From positions 1 to 5,662 of the forward strand of contig AASF01002160.1 of NCBI GenBank assembly GCA_000168735.1: a stretch of DNA of 5,662 bases. Reading direction: 5' to 3'. Within the stretch, counting starts at the first letter, position 1; the number at the start of each line of letters is the position of its first letter. A program made the translations under genes and the position numbers. This stretch comes from Candidatus Endoriftia persephone str. Hot96_1+Hot96_2. Lineage in GTDB: Bacteria; Pseudomonadota; Gammaproteobacteria; Chromatiales; Chromatiaceae. A model generated the notes under the pieces. That model saw nothing but the letters and a program-made list of their open reading frames with translations. It had not been told where the DNA came from and ran no database searches. Shown here piece by piece: positions 1 to 5,662 of this stretch.

Positions 1-404
1 CGCCTTGATCCATGCGCATATCCAATGGACCATCCTGCAGAAAGCTAAACCGCCCGGCTCAGCCTGAGCCAACTGAGGAGAAGAGACACCCAAATCCAGC
101 AGGACCCCATCAACCCGGCCTGCCACACCTGGCGTTCTGTGCCAACTTGCGCAATCATCGCAAAGCTCTGCTGCACGATAGTGAACCGTGCATCCCCCCC
201 CAGTTGTTCTCTGCCATGGACGATCGCCTGTGGATCTTTGTCGATACCGATCAATCGTCCCCGCTCACCCAATACCTTGAGTATGCGCCGGCTGTGTCCG
301 CCCCTACCGAAGGTGCCGTCGATATAGATCCCTTCGGCTGTAATATTTAAGGCTGTTACTGCCTCCTCCAGCAGTACCGGCCTATGTGTTGTTATCTCTG
401 TCAT
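1..404 (-). CDS. rsmH: RsmH (MraW), 16S rRNA C1402 N4-methyltransferase, 5' part, frameshifted
   Basis: RsmH transfers a methyl group from S-adenosylmethionine to N4 of C1402 in the decoding site of 16S rRNA. The ATG at 404 opens with [10 protein letters not shown]. The SAM-binding region follows ([13 protein letters not shown], then LIGIDKDP), both hallmarks of the family. About 134 residues of a roughly 310-residue enzyme are present and the rest lies beyond position 1. The reading frame breaks twice. Near 121-135 it leaves the first frame and resumes as [17 protein letters not shown]. Near 45-57 it shifts again to [16 protein letters not shown]. Both can be explained by two extra bases each. 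The start is 2 nt after the mraZ stop with no good Shine-Dalgarno, which suggests translational coupling to mraZ. Identity is secure. Whether the breaks are real or sequencing errors cannot be settled here, but intact motifs on both sides favour error. Confidence 0.9.
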
Positions 405-406
405 CG

Positions 407-863
407 TCAGATCGAGAGCGACTCAAGTTCCTCTGGCAGGTCAAGATCGTTCAGGTCAACCTCTTCCAACCACTCATCCCGATTGCGATTCCAGGTCTCT
501 TCATCCCACAACTCAAAACGGTCGCCCTGTCCCACCAGGGCGACCCCGTTTCTGCAGATTGGCGAACTTACGCAGTTCCGTCGGCAGCAGAATTCGTCCT
601 TGAGCATCCATTTCCAGATCGTGGGCGTGGCCGATATAGAGCCGCTGTAAATTGCGTGCCGCCCTATTGAATGAGGGCAAGGCCTTCAACTTCTGCTCGA
701 TCTCCTCCCAAACCGGCTCGGGGTAGATCAGCAGGCAGCGGTCTTTATCTACGGTGATTACCAATTGGGAGTCGCAGGATTCCACCAGCCGCTCACGATA
801 CCGAGTCGGTATAGCCATGCGGCCTTTCGCATCCAGATTCAGGGCAGAAACCCCACGAAACAC
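407..863 (-). CDS. mraZ: MraZ transcriptional regulator of the dcw cluster, one frameshift
   Basis: MraZ is a ring-forming AbrB-like DNA-binding protein that represses its own operon, the division and cell wall cluster. Both family repeats are visible: [14 protein letters not shown] near residue 11 and [14 protein letters not shown] near residue 85, each with the DxxxR signature. The start is a GTG at 863. It is preceded by a strong extended Shine-Dalgarno on the minus strand (GGGGGTGA, 3 nt before the GTG). The frame is lost in the run of four C at 544-547: before it the protein reads FANLQKRG, after it [19 protein letters not shown] in another frame. Removing one C gives 151 residues, the usual length (E. 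coli 152). The stop at 407-409 lies 2 nt before the rsmH ATG. The gene sits downstream of its own promoter and putative MraZ boxes. The shift is probably a homopolymer error. Confidence 0.93.
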
Positions 864-884
864 CGCTCACCCCCCCGCTTGGAA

Positions 885-924
885 ACAAACTCCCCTCTTA
901 CCCACATTATTCCACTTTTTTCCA
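885..924 (-). promoter_or_regulatory. Putative MraZ boxes: direct repeats with a 10-bp period
   Basis: Read on the minus strand, four consecutive 10-bp units begin TGGA (924), TGGA (914), TGGG (904) and GGGA (894). E. coli MraZ is known to bind direct TGGGN repeats separated by 5-nt spacers, which is the same 10-bp period. The repeats start just after the predicted -10 box, so bound MraZ would cover the transcription start and block it. Seen: the spacing and the TGG cores. Inferred: binding by the MraZ encoded immediately downstream. Confidence 0.72.
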
Positions 925-954
925 ATCTTAGGTGCCGCATCTCCACCTTGTCAA
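925..954 (-). promoter_or_regulatory. Sigma70-type promoter of mraZ-rsmH
   Basis: On the minus strand a perfect -35 TTGACA (954-949) is followed after 18 bp by TAAGAT (930-925), which matches four of six -10 positions. The expected start point falls near 918, inside the putative MraZ boxes and about 55 nt before the mraZ GTG. It would drive the division and cell wall cluster. Confidence 0.65.
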
Positions 955-1028
955 GGAGAGTGATTGTAAAACCCCTGTTTGATCAATTAGTTACACGCGG
1001 GAGTTAAGGTTGCTCACACAGAAGATAA

Positions 1029-1050
1029 ACCTCTTTAAACACAAAGAGGT
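1029..1050. repeat. Inverted repeat in the rnpB-mraZ gap
   Basis: A perfect 8-bp inverted repeat, ACCTCTTT and AAAGAGGT, flanks a 6-nt loop. The stem is AT-rich and followed by no clean T-run on either strand (minus side TTATCTTC), so it is a weak terminator candidate at best. It could equally be an operator. The rest of the 955-1119 gap shows no gene or RNA that I recognise. Confidence 0.4.
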
Positions 1051-1119
1051 AACGCAAAAACCTAATGTGAAACATGAGAACAGCGTTGCGCTTGCCGGGA
1101 GGAAATTCGTCGAGAGGCT

Positions 1120-1149
1120 AAAAAAAGGGGGAGCCGGCCTGTAAGCCGG
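1120..1149 (-). terminator. Intrinsic terminator at the 3' end of rnpB
   Basis: On the minus strand CCGGC-TTACAG-GCCGG (1149-1134) can form a hairpin, followed by CTCCCCC and a run of seven T (1126-1120). The same bases form part of the mature P1 and P4 helices, so this hairpin would exist only before the RNA reaches its final fold. The U-run makes termination here likely. Confidence 0.6.
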
Positions 1150-1479
1150 GTTCTGTCGAGGACAGCCCATTCATCTGGGATGCACGTCACCGTGCACCTC
1201 AAGCAACCTACCCGGGAGCGATGCGGGCCACACCAATGCTCCCCTATTTGGTCTTGCTCCGGGTGGGGTTTACCCTGCCACTGGCGTTACCGTCAGCGCG
1301 GTGCGCTCTTACCGCACCATTTCACCCTTACCGGCGCCTAAAGGCGCTTAGGCGGTATCTTTTCTGCGGCACTTTCCGTAGACTTGCGTCCCCCAGGCGT
1401 TACCTGGCACCCTGCCCCTGTGGAGCCCGGACTTTCCTCCACCTCGTTGCCGAGGCAGCGACTGTCCGGCCGACTCCCG
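1127..1479 (-). ncRNA. rnpB: RNase P RNA, bacterial class A
   Basis: This is the catalytic RNA of ribonuclease P, which removes the 5' leader of tRNA precursors. On the minus strand the 5' end GGGAGTCGGCC (1478-1468) pairs with the 3' end GGCCGGCTCCC (1139-1129), an 11-bp P1 helix with one G-U pair. Between them lie the conserved GAGGAAAGTCCGGGCTCC block, GGTAAGGGTGAAA, GGTAAGAGCGCACCG (P12 region), GGAGCAAGACCAAATAGGG (the L15 region that binds the tRNA CCA end), GATGAATGGGCTGTCC and GACAGAACCCGGCTTA (3' strand of P4). About 350 nt is usual, slightly shorter than the 377 nt of E. coli. The ends are set from P1 pairing and the following U-run. It shares its strand with mraZ downstream, and unlike the neighbouring protein genes it shows no obvious indels in its conserved parts. 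Confidence 0.97.
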
Positions 1480-1484
1480 CTAGC

Positions 1485-1513
1485 AACCTACTGGGTTAGC
1501 GGAAAAGATGCAA
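1485..1513 (-). promoter_or_regulatory. Weak candidate promoter of rnpB
   Basis: On the minus strand TTGCAT (1513-1508) and TAGGTT (1490-1485) are 17 bp apart and would start transcription at about 1478, exactly the 5' end of the P1 helix. Each box matches only three of six consensus positions, so the position is the main support. The GC-rich discriminator (GCTAGCG) would fit stringent control, which is inference. Confidence 0.4.
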
Positions 1514-1530
1514 TAGCCATAGCTCCCAAA

Positions 1531-1546
1531 TGGCCGAACCCGGCCA
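1531..1546. repeat. Small GC-rich inverted repeat between rnpB and ygiQ
   Basis: TGGCCG and CGGCCA form a 6-bp perfect stem around AACC. On the plus strand CAGAATTTTGTT follows, so it resembles a weak terminator, but no plus-strand gene lies upstream in the window. It may be a remnant or a protein-binding site in this 173-bp divergent gap. I see no convincing ygiQ promoter nearby. Confidence 0.3.
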
Positions 1547-1652
1547 CAGAATTTTGTTCCCGAGATGGATCCGCCGGGTTGGGCACCTATCAATAATCGC
1601 ATCAAAAGCAAGATATGGCCCCCAGACGGGCCGCTCGAAAAGATCCTGATCC

Positions 1653-3842
1653 ATGCAACCAGCCAAAAATATCTTCGACTATCGCCCCTACTGGGCCAAA
1701 CGCTTCGGCAGCGCGCCAGTCTTGCCGATGTCGCGGGCAGAGATGGACAACTTGGGCTGGGACAGCTGCGACATCATTATCGTCACCGGCGACGCCTATG
1801 TGGACCACCCGAGCTTCGGCATGGCGCTGATCGGACGGCTACTGGAGGCCCAGGGCTTTCGTGTCGGCATCATCGCCCAGCCCGACTGGGCACTCGAGCA
1901 GCGACTTCCTGCGTCTCGGCCGTCCCAATCTCTTCTTCGGCATTACCGCCGGCAACATGGACTCGATGGTCAACCGCTACACCGCCGAGCGGCGCATCCG
2001 TAGCGACGATGCCTATACTCCCAACGGCGAGGGCGGCAAGCGCCCCGACCGCTCGGTGATCGTCTACGCTCAGCGAGCCCGCGAAGCCTGCAAGGGAGTA
2101 CCGATCATCATCGGTGGCATCGAGGCAAGCCTGCGTCGCATCGCCCACTACGACTACTGGTCGGAAAAGGTGCGTCGCTCGATCCTGCCTGATTCGAAGG
2201 CCGACCTGCTGATCTACGGCAACGCCGGAGCCGGGCGCTGGTGGAGGTGGCCCACCGACTGGCGGCGGGGGAGAAGATTTCAGAGATCACCAACGTGCGC
2301 GGCACTGGCCTGATGCGCCAGCAGCTGCCGGAGGGCTGGAGCGAGATCGACTCAACCCAGATTGACCACCCTGGCACATCGATCAGGCACTCCAGTCCCT
2401 ATCAGGCAGAGCCGGCCTGCGACACAACGCAGCGCGTCACGCTGCACACCCGCCCCCGCAAACTGGAGCGCAGCCACACCGTAATCCGTCTCCCCTCTTA
2501 TGATCAGGTGGAGTCGGACGAGGCTGCTCTACGCCCACGCATCCCGGGTCTTCCACGTGGAAGACCAACCCAGGCAACGCCCGCGCCCTGGTGCAGCGCC
2601 ACGGCAAGCGCGATGTCTGGCTCAACCCGCCGCCGATTCCGCTCACCACAAAGGAGCTCGACCACATCTACGAGCTACCCTATACGCGCAAACCCCACCC
2701 AGCCTATGGCGATGCTAAAAACCCGGCCTGGGAGATGATCCGCTTCTCGATCAAACATCATGCGCGGCTGTTTCGGCGGCTGCACCTTCTGCTCGATCAC
2801 TGAACACGAGGGGCGCATCATCCAGAGCCGATCGGAGGATTCGATCATCCGCGAGGTGAAGACGATCCGCGACCAGGTGCCTGGTTTTACTGGCAACATC
2901 TCCGATCTGGGCGGCCCCACCGCCAACATGTACCGGCTGCAGTGCAAGGACAAAAAGGTCGAGGCCGCCTGCCGCCGCCTCTCCTGCGTCTACCCCGACA
3001 TCTGCCCCAACATGGAGACAAACCATCGCCCGCTGATCCGGCTCTATCGCCGAGCCCGCAAGCTGCCCGGAATCAAACGCATCTTCATCGCCTCAGGCCT
3101 GCGCTACGACCTGGCGGTGCGCGATCCTGAATATATAAAGGAGTTGGTCACCCACCATGTTGGCGGCTACCTGAAGATCGCGCCTGAGCACACCGAAGCG
3201 GCCCCTCTGAGCAAGATGATGAAACCGGGGATCGGCAGCTACCAACGTTTCAAGAAGCTATTCGAAAAATACTCCATGGAGGCCGGCAAGGAGCAGTACC
3301 TGATCCCCTACTTCATCGCCGCCCACCCCGGCAGCTCAGACCAGGACATGCTCAATCTGGCCCTCTGGTCTAAAGGCCAACGGCTTCCGTCTCGACCAGG
3401 TACAGGCGTTCACTGCCAACCCCGCTGGCGATCGCCTCGGCGTATGTACCATACCGGCCGCAACCCGCTGAAGCGGATCCGACGTGATGGTGAAATCATC
3501 ACCGTAGCACGGCGGCCTAAAACAGCGCCGCCTGCACAAGGCATTTCTGCGCTACCATGACCCGGCCAACTGGCCAGTGCTGCGAGAGGCGCCCTGAAAC
3601 AGATGGGGCGAGCCGACCTGATCGGCAACGGTAAACACCAGTTGATACCCAGTTGGCAACCGAAAACTGAGCGCCAGCAAGGCAGCCACAAACCCGCGGG
3701 AAAGAGGGTCGGCAGGAGAGATCCAGCCAATCGACGAAGCGCCATAACCCCCCCCAGACGGCGTCACAAACACAGCCGCAAAGTGCCGCTAAAAAACACA
3801 ACAAAAAAACACCATCAAAGGCACCGCATACGGCGCATATGA
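1653..3842 (+). CDS. ygiQ: YgiQ family (UPF0313) radical SAM protein, ten frameshifts
   Basis: This is a radical SAM iron-sulfur protein of unknown reaction. The N-terminal domain starts at the ATG at 1653 and includes [17 protein letters not shown] and [15 protein letters not shown], then [20 protein letters not shown] and [16 protein letters not shown]. The 4Fe-4S motif CFGGCTFC (Cx3Cx2C, cysteine codons at 2769, 2781 and 2790, near residue 371) follows, then [38 protein letters not shown] and [12 protein letters not shown]. The C-terminus reads [17 protein letters not shown] and ends in a lysine/arginine-rich tail, stop at 3840-3842. Breaks lie at 1888-1890, 2226-2237, 2522-2523, about 2563, 2753-2755, 3369, 3420-3423, 3443, 3519-3522 and 3590-3593. 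Removing the 12 implied extra bases leaves an open frame of 725 residues, close to E. coli YgiQ (about 740). The Shine-Dalgarno is weak. Family assignment is firm. The breaks look like base-insertion errors, not decay. Confidence 0.93.
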
Positions 3843-3890
3843 ACCTTTCATTTCAATAAATTATGTGACGCACAATCAATCCATCCCAAA

Positions 3891-3918
3891 CTTGAAAATG
3901 GCGCTTTCGGACCCATAC
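3891..3918 (+). promoter_or_regulatory. Sigma32 (RpoH) heat-shock promoter of the hsp20 gene
   Basis: CTTGAAA (3891-3897), a 13-bp spacer and ACCCATAC (3911-3918) match the known sigma32 pattern CTTGAAA with CCCCATnT closely. It lies 38 bp before the small heat shock start codon, giving a leader of about 30 nt. The gap between ygiQ and this promoter (3843-3890) contains nothing else that I recognise. Confidence 0.75.
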
Positions 3919-3956
3919 TTAAGGTAGATAGAGCAGGGCAAACGAAGGAGGAAGCC

Positions 3957-4397
3957 ATGAAAATCACACGTTACGACCCCTGGCAGATGATGGAAGAGTT
4001 GCGCCGTGATATGGATCGCGCGTTCACCCCTCAACTCCAGAGAGAAGACACAACCCATGTTGTGGGTGGAGACTGGGTGCCCGCGGTCGATATCAAGGAA
4101 GAGGATGACCGGTATGTCCTGCATGCTGACATCCCCGGCGTTGATCCCGAAAAGATCGAAGTCACCATGGAGAATGGCGTACTGACGATCCGCGGCGAAC
4201 GGCACATTGAGCATGAAGAGGAACGCGAAAACTTCCGGCGTATCGAACGCTCACACGGCGTCTTCTACCGGCGTTTCACGCTGCCTGAACATGCCGATGC
4301 AGAGGCCATCACCGCCACCGGCAAGGATGGCGTGCTCGAAGTCATCATTCCCAAGACCACCACACCGACCGCACGCCGGATCGAGGTGACACACTAA
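3957..4397 (+). CDS. Hsp20 small heat shock protein (alpha-crystallin family)
   Basis: An ATP-independent holdase that binds unfolding proteins in the cytoplasm and passes them to DnaK/ClpB. The product has 146 residues, a usual length, with a clean frame. The N-terminal arm (1-39) contains YDPWQMMEELRRDMDR. The alpha-crystallin domain runs from about W40 to K133, with VDIKEEDDRYVLHADIPGV, GVLTIRGER and the signature GVLEVIIPK (125-133). The C-terminal I-x-V motif (I142, V144) that docks between dimers is present. The start is decided by a strong Shine-Dalgarno, AAGGAGG at 3945-3951, 5 nt before the ATG. A sigma32-like promoter precedes it and a hairpin follows, so it is most likely its own transcription unit, 114 bp after ygiQ. 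I cannot choose between ibpA and hspA-type names, so no symbol is given. Confidence 0.95.
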   Translation: MKITRYDPWQMMEELRRDMDRAFTPQLQREDTTHVVGGDWVPAVDIKEEDDRYVLHADIPGVDPEKIEVTMENGVLTIRGERHIEHEEERENFRRIERSHGVFYRRFTLPEHADAEAITATGKDGVLEVIIPKTTTPTARRIEVTH

Positions 4398-4406
4398 GCT
4401 GACAAT

Positions 4407-4440
4407 GGGAGAGGGCCTGTATGGCTCTCTCCCGTGTTGC
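4407..4440 (+). terminator. Hairpin after hsp20, probable terminator
   Basis: GGGAGAGGGCC (4407-4417) pairs with GGCTCTCTCCC (4423-4433) around TGTAT, an 11-bp stem with one G-U pair, starting 9 nt after the stop codon. The tail GTGTTGCTTT is only moderately T-rich. It lies between convergent hsp20 and rsmI and may limit read-through into the antisense of rsmI. Confidence 0.65.
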
Positions 4441-4457
4441 TTTCCCCGCCTCAGCTA

Positions 4458-5307
4458 TCAGTCTTCGCATGCCAGCGCACTGCTGATAGAGCGCATGTTG
4501 TTTTTCAGGCCGGTGATTTTCGCACGTCAACGCCGCCGCCACTGTTTCAGCGGCAACTCGCCGACCAGCACCCGCAGGATCCGTTCCGCATCCGCCCCAG
4601 AGTCCGTCACATTAACCGGTTCCGCTCCCGCCAACAGCAGCACGAACTCCCCCTTGCGCTGATTCGCATCTGCCTCGACCTGTTCAATCAGCGAACTCAG
4701 GCTGCCGCTCAACACTGTCTCGTGCAGCTTGGTCAGCTCTCGGGCGATCACCGCCTGACGCTCACTACCAAATACCGCCGCCATATCCGCCAGCGAGGCC
4801 TTTATCCGGTGGCTCGATTCATAGAACACCAGCGTCGCGGTTTCTTTTAGCAGTGCCTCCAGCCAGTGGCGGCGCTGCGCGCCCCTGGCGCGGCCGGGAA
4901 GCCAGCAAACAGAAACCGGTCGGTGGGCAGACCCGCCACCGACAGCGCCGCAATCGCCGCACTCGGCCCCGGCACCGCCACCACCTCGATCCCCCGCTGA
5001 CGCGCCTCACGCACCAGCGGAAAACCTGGATCACTGATCAGCGGCGTACCCCGCATCAGAGACCAGCGCGACCTGCTCACCCTGCGCCAGGCGCTGCAAC
5101 AGTCGCTCCATCGCCTCGCGCTCATTGTGCTCGTGAAACGCCATCATCGGGCGTAGCGATGCCGTAGTGACGCAACAGCGGCCGAGTATGGCGGGTATCC
5201 TCCGCGGCAATCAGATCGACCGTCGACAACACCTTCACCGCACGCCGGCTCAAATCATCAAGATTGCCGATGGGGGTGGCTACAACGTAAAGTACGCCTT
5301 TCGACAC
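4458..5307 (-). CDS. rsmI: RsmI, 16S rRNA C1402 2'-O-methyltransferase, frameshifted
   Basis: RsmI methylates the 2'-O of C1402 in 16S rRNA, the same nucleotide that RsmH modifies on N4. Family motifs appear in order: [80 protein letters not shown] and [11 protein letters not shown]. The frame breaks at 5149-5151 and 5049-5052 (one base each), 4868-4880 (two), 4540-4541 (two), about 4524 (one), 4501-4505 (two) and 4482 (one). Removing these ten bases gives 279 residues (E. coli 286), ending KITGLKQHALYQSALACED at the TGA at 4458-4460. The last three repairs are less certain than the others. I chose the GTG at 5307, preceded by a GGA, over a TTG at 5319 without a usable ribosome site. The gene is divergent from lpoA, as in E. 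coli yraL-yraM. Confidence 0.92.
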
Positions 5308-5360
5308 ATTACATTCCAATGCTCGGGACCAACGCCCATCCTGCCGCCCGTTTGAGACTC

Positions 5361-5662
5361 ATGCAAGCCAACAACCTCTATCGCCCCATTCTCGCCCTGT
5401 TTGCCCTACTACTGCTATTGCAGGGGTGCGGCGGCACTCCTCCCCGACCGGACGACACAGAAGCCGTCAAGCAGCCACCCTCTCTACAGGCCCAGGCAGC
5501 CAGCCTGATCGAACAGGGGGAGCATGCGGCAGCGGCCCGCCTGCTCGAACAGCTGGCAGCAAGCCTCAGCTCGCCCGAGCAGGAACAGATCCGACTTGAT
5601 GCGGCAGAGAGCTGGGTCAAAGCCGGTGACTGGCAGGCCGTGAAACAGATCCTGAGCCAGCT
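5361..5662 (+). CDS. lpoA: LpoA-like outer membrane lipoprotein, activator of PBP1A, 5' part
   Basis: LpoA reaches from the outer membrane through the periplasm and stimulates the peptidoglycan synthase PBP1A. The open frame of 100 codons from the ATG at 5361 runs past the end of the window. It starts with a lipoprotein signal: a leucine-rich segment (LALFALLLLL) and the lipobox L20-Q21-G22-C23. Glycine after the cysteine, with no aspartate, fits sorting to the outer membrane. Residues from about 43 on are alanine/glutamate-rich helices (ASLIEQGEHAAAARLLEQLA) that fit the TPR-like N-terminal domain of LpoA. The divergent position next to rsmI supports the name more than sequence alone. The ribosome site is weak, and an in-frame TTG at 5352 is an alternative start. 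Confidence 0.8.
   Translation, partial: MQANNLYRPILALFALLLLLQGCGGTPPRPDDTEAVKQPPSLQAQAASLIEQGEHAAAARLLEQLAASLSSPEQEQIRLDAAESWVKAGDWQAVKQILSQ

Noticed and set aside
963..968. Second -10-like box TACAAT on the minus strand upstream of the mraZ promoter
   Set aside because: No -35 box at 16-18 bp; the nearest TTGATC is only 13 bp away, and there is no extended -10.
12..1007. Plus-strand open frames opposite rsmH and mraZ
   Set aside because: Their products have no recognisable family features and lie antisense to genes with clear motifs; they are shadows.
1221..1596. Plus-strand open frames over 1221-1596
   Set aside because: They are antisense to the well-supported RNase P RNA, with low-complexity, proline- and arginine-rich translations.
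1653..3842. Programmed ribosomal frameshifting or recoding as the reason for the ygiQ breaks
   Set aside because: Ten breaks in one gene and seven in rsmI have no common slippery heptamer, and the shifts occur at unrelated contexts. Known recoding uses one site per gene.
4434..5355. Plus-strand open frames opposite rsmI, and split minus-strand fragments as separate genes
   Set aside because: The fragments join into one RsmI when about ten extra bases are removed, and the plus-strand frames show no family features.
5378..5620. Minus-strand open frame opposite lpoA
   Set aside because: Serine-, arginine- and cysteine-rich translation typical of an antisense shadow, while the plus strand encodes a lipobox signal peptide.
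1..5662. A new defence, mobile or biosynthetic system
   Set aside because: Every gene belongs to a known housekeeping family. No transposase, integrase, CRISPR-like repeat, tRNA or toxin-antitoxin pair is visible.

Overview
The window is an ordinary housekeeping stretch of a gammaproteobacterial chromosome with moderately high GC. Protein likeness to Escherichia coli YgiQ, MraZ, RsmH, RsmI and LpoA is strong. A class A RNase P RNA lies next to mraZ, and lpoA is divergent from rsmI, as is common in Gammaproteobacteria. I cannot name the genus.

Layout from left to right. The minus strand holds the 5' part of rsmH (1-404) and all of mraZ (407-863), the first two genes of the division and cell wall cluster. 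They are driven by a sigma70-type promoter (925-954) followed by direct repeats with a 10-bp period that look like MraZ boxes (885-924). A 165-bp gap with one small inverted repeat leads to rnpB (1127-1479, minus), whose 11-bp P1 helix and U-run can be read directly. Then, on the plus strand, come ygiQ (1653-3842, radical SAM/UPF0313 family) and a small heat shock protein gene (3957-4397) with a good sigma32-like promoter (3891-3918) and a hairpin after its stop. On the minus strand rsmI (4458-5307) is convergent with the heat shock gene. On the plus strand the lipoprotein gene lpoA starts at 5361 and runs off the end.

The striking property of the window is about twenty frame disruptions. There are two in rsmH, one in mraZ, ten in ygiQ and seven in rsmI. 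Each can be read as the insertion of one or two extra bases, often in a short homopolymer, and removing them restores full-length, well-conserved proteins (151, about 725 and 279 residues for mraZ, ygiQ and rsmI). The small heat shock gene and lpoA are clean, and rnpB looks intact. Sequencing or assembly error is the most likely cause. Real decay is less likely because conserved motifs are intact and two affected genes are near-essential.

Jobs in the cell: RsmH and RsmI together methylate C1402 of 16S rRNA (N4 and 2'-O), RNase P matures tRNAs, MraZ controls the division cluster, LpoA activates the peptidoglycan synthase PBP1A, and the small heat shock protein holds unfolded proteins. I found no mobile element, CRISPR array, defence system or evidently new system.
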